A stretch of DNA of 64,000 bases from an uncultured bacterium (GTDB taxonomy: Bacteria > Bacillota > Clostridia > Lachnospirales > Lachnospiraceae): contig CAMXIF010000004.1 of assembly GCA_947243845.1 (NCBI GenBank), positions 62,001 through 126,000 on the forward strand, in the 5' to 3' direction. Shown here in pieces: positions 62,823 to 64,000 of this stretch (position 1 is its first letter; each line of letters starts with the position of its first letter). The notes under the pieces were generated by a model. It had not been told where the DNA came from. It did not search any database and worked only from the letters and a program-made list of their open reading frames with translations. The translations under genes were made by a program, and so were the position numbers.

Positions 62823-63501
62823 TGACATTCCCTCCCAGATCGCTCAAAACACCATCAGACACCCGCATGACACGATCCACCGAAGTGATGAGATTCGGAT
62901 TATGTGTGATCATCAGAATGGTCTGCTGATAATGTCTGGATGCCTTTGTCAAGAGTTCCATCACCTCCTGGCTGTTCTTCCGATCCAGGTTGCCGGTGGG
63001 TTCATCCGCCAATATTAACTTGGGTTTCGCAATCAATGCCCTGCCGATTGCCACTCTCTGCTGCTGTCCGCCGGAAAGCTGTCCCGGCAGGTGCCTGCGC
63101 CTCTCCTGCAATCCCAGCACTTCCAGAATCTCCTCCACCTGACGGGCATCCGGCTTTTTATAATCCAATAACAAAGGAAAAATGATGTTCTGCTCCACAT
63201 TCAATTCCGGTATCAGATAAAACGATTGAAAGATAAAACCGATATTGCGGCGTCTGAAAATCGTTCTCTCCTCTTCTGCCATGGCAAACAAATCCTGTCC
63301 ATCCAGCAGAATCCTGCCACTGGTGGGTTCGTCTAAGGCTCCGATACAATTTAAAAGGGTGCTCTTGCCGGAACCGGATTCTCCGATCACCGCCGCGAAC
63401 TCCCCCTTCTTAAGTGTAAAAGAGACATGCCTTAAGGCCTCCACCACCGCTTCGCCCCTGCCGTAAATTTTACACAGATCTTCTACTTTCATGATTTCCA
63501 T
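62806..63501 (-). CDS. ABC exporter ATPase of the third module
   Basis: A 231-residue ATPase: Walker [17 protein letters not shown]-loop [16 protein letters not shown], signature [16 protein letters not shown], Walker [15 protein letters not shown]-loop MITHNP. GAAGGAG lies 13 bases before ATG at 63501; starts at 63513 or 63543 are possible. Partner of the FtsX permease that overlaps its end. Confidence 0.92.
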   Translation of the reverse strand: MEIMKVEDLCKIYGRGEAVVEALRHVSFTLKKGEFAAVIGESGSGKSTLLNCIGALDEPTSGRILLDGQDLFAMAEEERTIFRRRNIGFIFQSFYLIPELNVEQNIIFPLLLDYKKPDARQVEEILEVLGLQERRRHLPGQLSGGQQQRVAIGRALIAKPKLILADEPTGNLDRKNSQEVMELLTKASRHYQQTILMITHNPNLITSVDRVMRVSDGVLSDLGGNVNEKLS

Positions 63502-63598
63502 TGTGTCACTCATTCTCCTTCCCAGACCCTCAAACTTTTTCATCCGGGCCTTTATGATAAGGATAACAGGGGCACCTTACAATCCGGTGAATATTAAC

Positions 63599-64000
63599 TT
63601 ACGAATTTGTAAGAAAAAAGAGAATCGTAAAGACAGCTCCTTCCCCCGGTGTACTGCTCACGGAGAGTATGCCTCCTTGTCCTTCCACAATGGATTTGGC
63701 AAGGGAAAGCCCAAGACCGATACCCTGCCTGTTACAATCCCTCTTACTCCGATAAAACCGCTTGAAAACATGATGAATATCCTCTTCGGCAATGCCACAG
63801 CCATCATCGGCAACCGCCAGCCGAAACATGGCCGGGGAACTCTCCCAGGAAATCGTGACTACGCCGCCGTTCTCGGTATGATCCAGGGCGTTTTTAATCA
63901 GGTTGGCCACGGCCTCTCTGGTCCACTGCCCGTCACACAAAAAAAACTCCTCAGGATTGCCTTTTATGACAATCCGTTTGCCTTCCTTTTGTGCCCTGAC
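63599..64000 (-). CDS. Sensor histidine kinase, C-terminal part (5' end beyond window)
   Basis: The frame is open to the window edge and reads the ATPase half of a kinase: N-box AVANLIKNALDHTENGG, G1 DDGCGIAEEDIHHVFKRFYR, G2 GIGLGLSLAKSIVEGQ. It ends FTILFFLTNS. The H-box lies outside. By position it is the sensor of the third ABC module, ATPase and permease following downstream. Confidence 0.85.
   Translation of the reverse strand, partial: VRAQKEGKRIVIKGNPEEFFLCDGQWTREAVANLIKNALDHTENGGVVTISWESSPAMFRLAVADDGCGIAEEDIHHVFKRFYRSKRDCNRQGIGLGLSLAKSIVEGQGGILSVSSTPGEGAVFTILFFLTNS

Overview
The window looks like a stretch of chromosome from a gut-type Lachnospiraceae (Clostridia, Bacillota). The evidence is moderate GC, strong AGGAGG-type ribosome binding sites, ATGA-overlapped operons, many FtsX-type ABC exporters with their own two-component systems, a LytTR/GHKL pair, ferredoxin-fused aldo-keto reductases, a GH36 alpha-galactosidase and relics of a Tn916-type element. 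I see no rRNA, tRNA or CRISPR array. Most genes lie on the minus strand.

Layout. 1-4.4 kb: the start of a secreted protein, then a broken ABC export operon in which an ATPase with a large internal deletion sits between two FtsX permeases. 4.6-7.1 kb: two convergent ferredoxin-type aldo-keto reductases. 7.2-12.2 kb: a GHKL sensor kinase and LytTR regulator flanked by three orphan soluble proteins, one resembling the C-terminal part of the flagellar cap protein FliD. 12.4-21.5 kb: a phosphate block with PhoP/PhoR, a NifX-like protein, a Na/Pi symporter with a PhoU-like tail behind a triple PhoP-box array, a MarR/flavin-oxidase pair, and pstSCAB. 21.7-24.2 kb: a membrane-anchored XRE regulator, a decayed lipoprotein gene, a low-molecular-weight tyrosine phosphatase, and decayed xis and int genes of a Tn916-like element. 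24.3-29.3 kb: an A+T-rich block with a two-gene ABC exporter, a DUF2461-like protein and an XRE regulator, possibly leftover cargo of that element.

29.4-39.6 kb: small stress or metabolic genes (GNAT, DUF5655, DUF1801, DUF1905), an LTA-synthase-like enzyme, a SigV/RsiV-like sigma/anti-sigma pair, a creatininase-family hydrolase, and a lone acetolactate synthase with its own TetR regulator. 39.8-46.2 kb: a full sensor/regulator/ABC export module and a second sigma/anti-sigma pair. 46.3-51.4 kb: a MATE transporter, a rhodanese lipoprotein, a second flavin-oxidase-like protein, then an HNH nuclease / MazG-like / NADAR group that may act in nucleotide hygiene or phage defence, beside a relic AAA (DUF4143) ATPase. 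51.5-58.2 kb: a five-gene signalling operon (secreted acidic protein, FecR-domain protein, CHASE2 adenylate cyclase, TIM-barrel enzyme, GAF-HD-GYP). 58.5-64 kb: alpha-galactosidase and a third FtsX-type ABC module whose sensor kinase runs off the window.

How the genes may work together: envelope sensing dominates. Three ABC/FtsX modules, four two-component systems, two sigma/anti-sigma pairs and the CHASE2/FecR cascade all look like surface-stress or peptide-antibiotic circuits, while PhoPR-Pst-Na/Pi forms a coherent phosphate-starvation regulon. Functions are assigned from motifs and context only; no database search was run.
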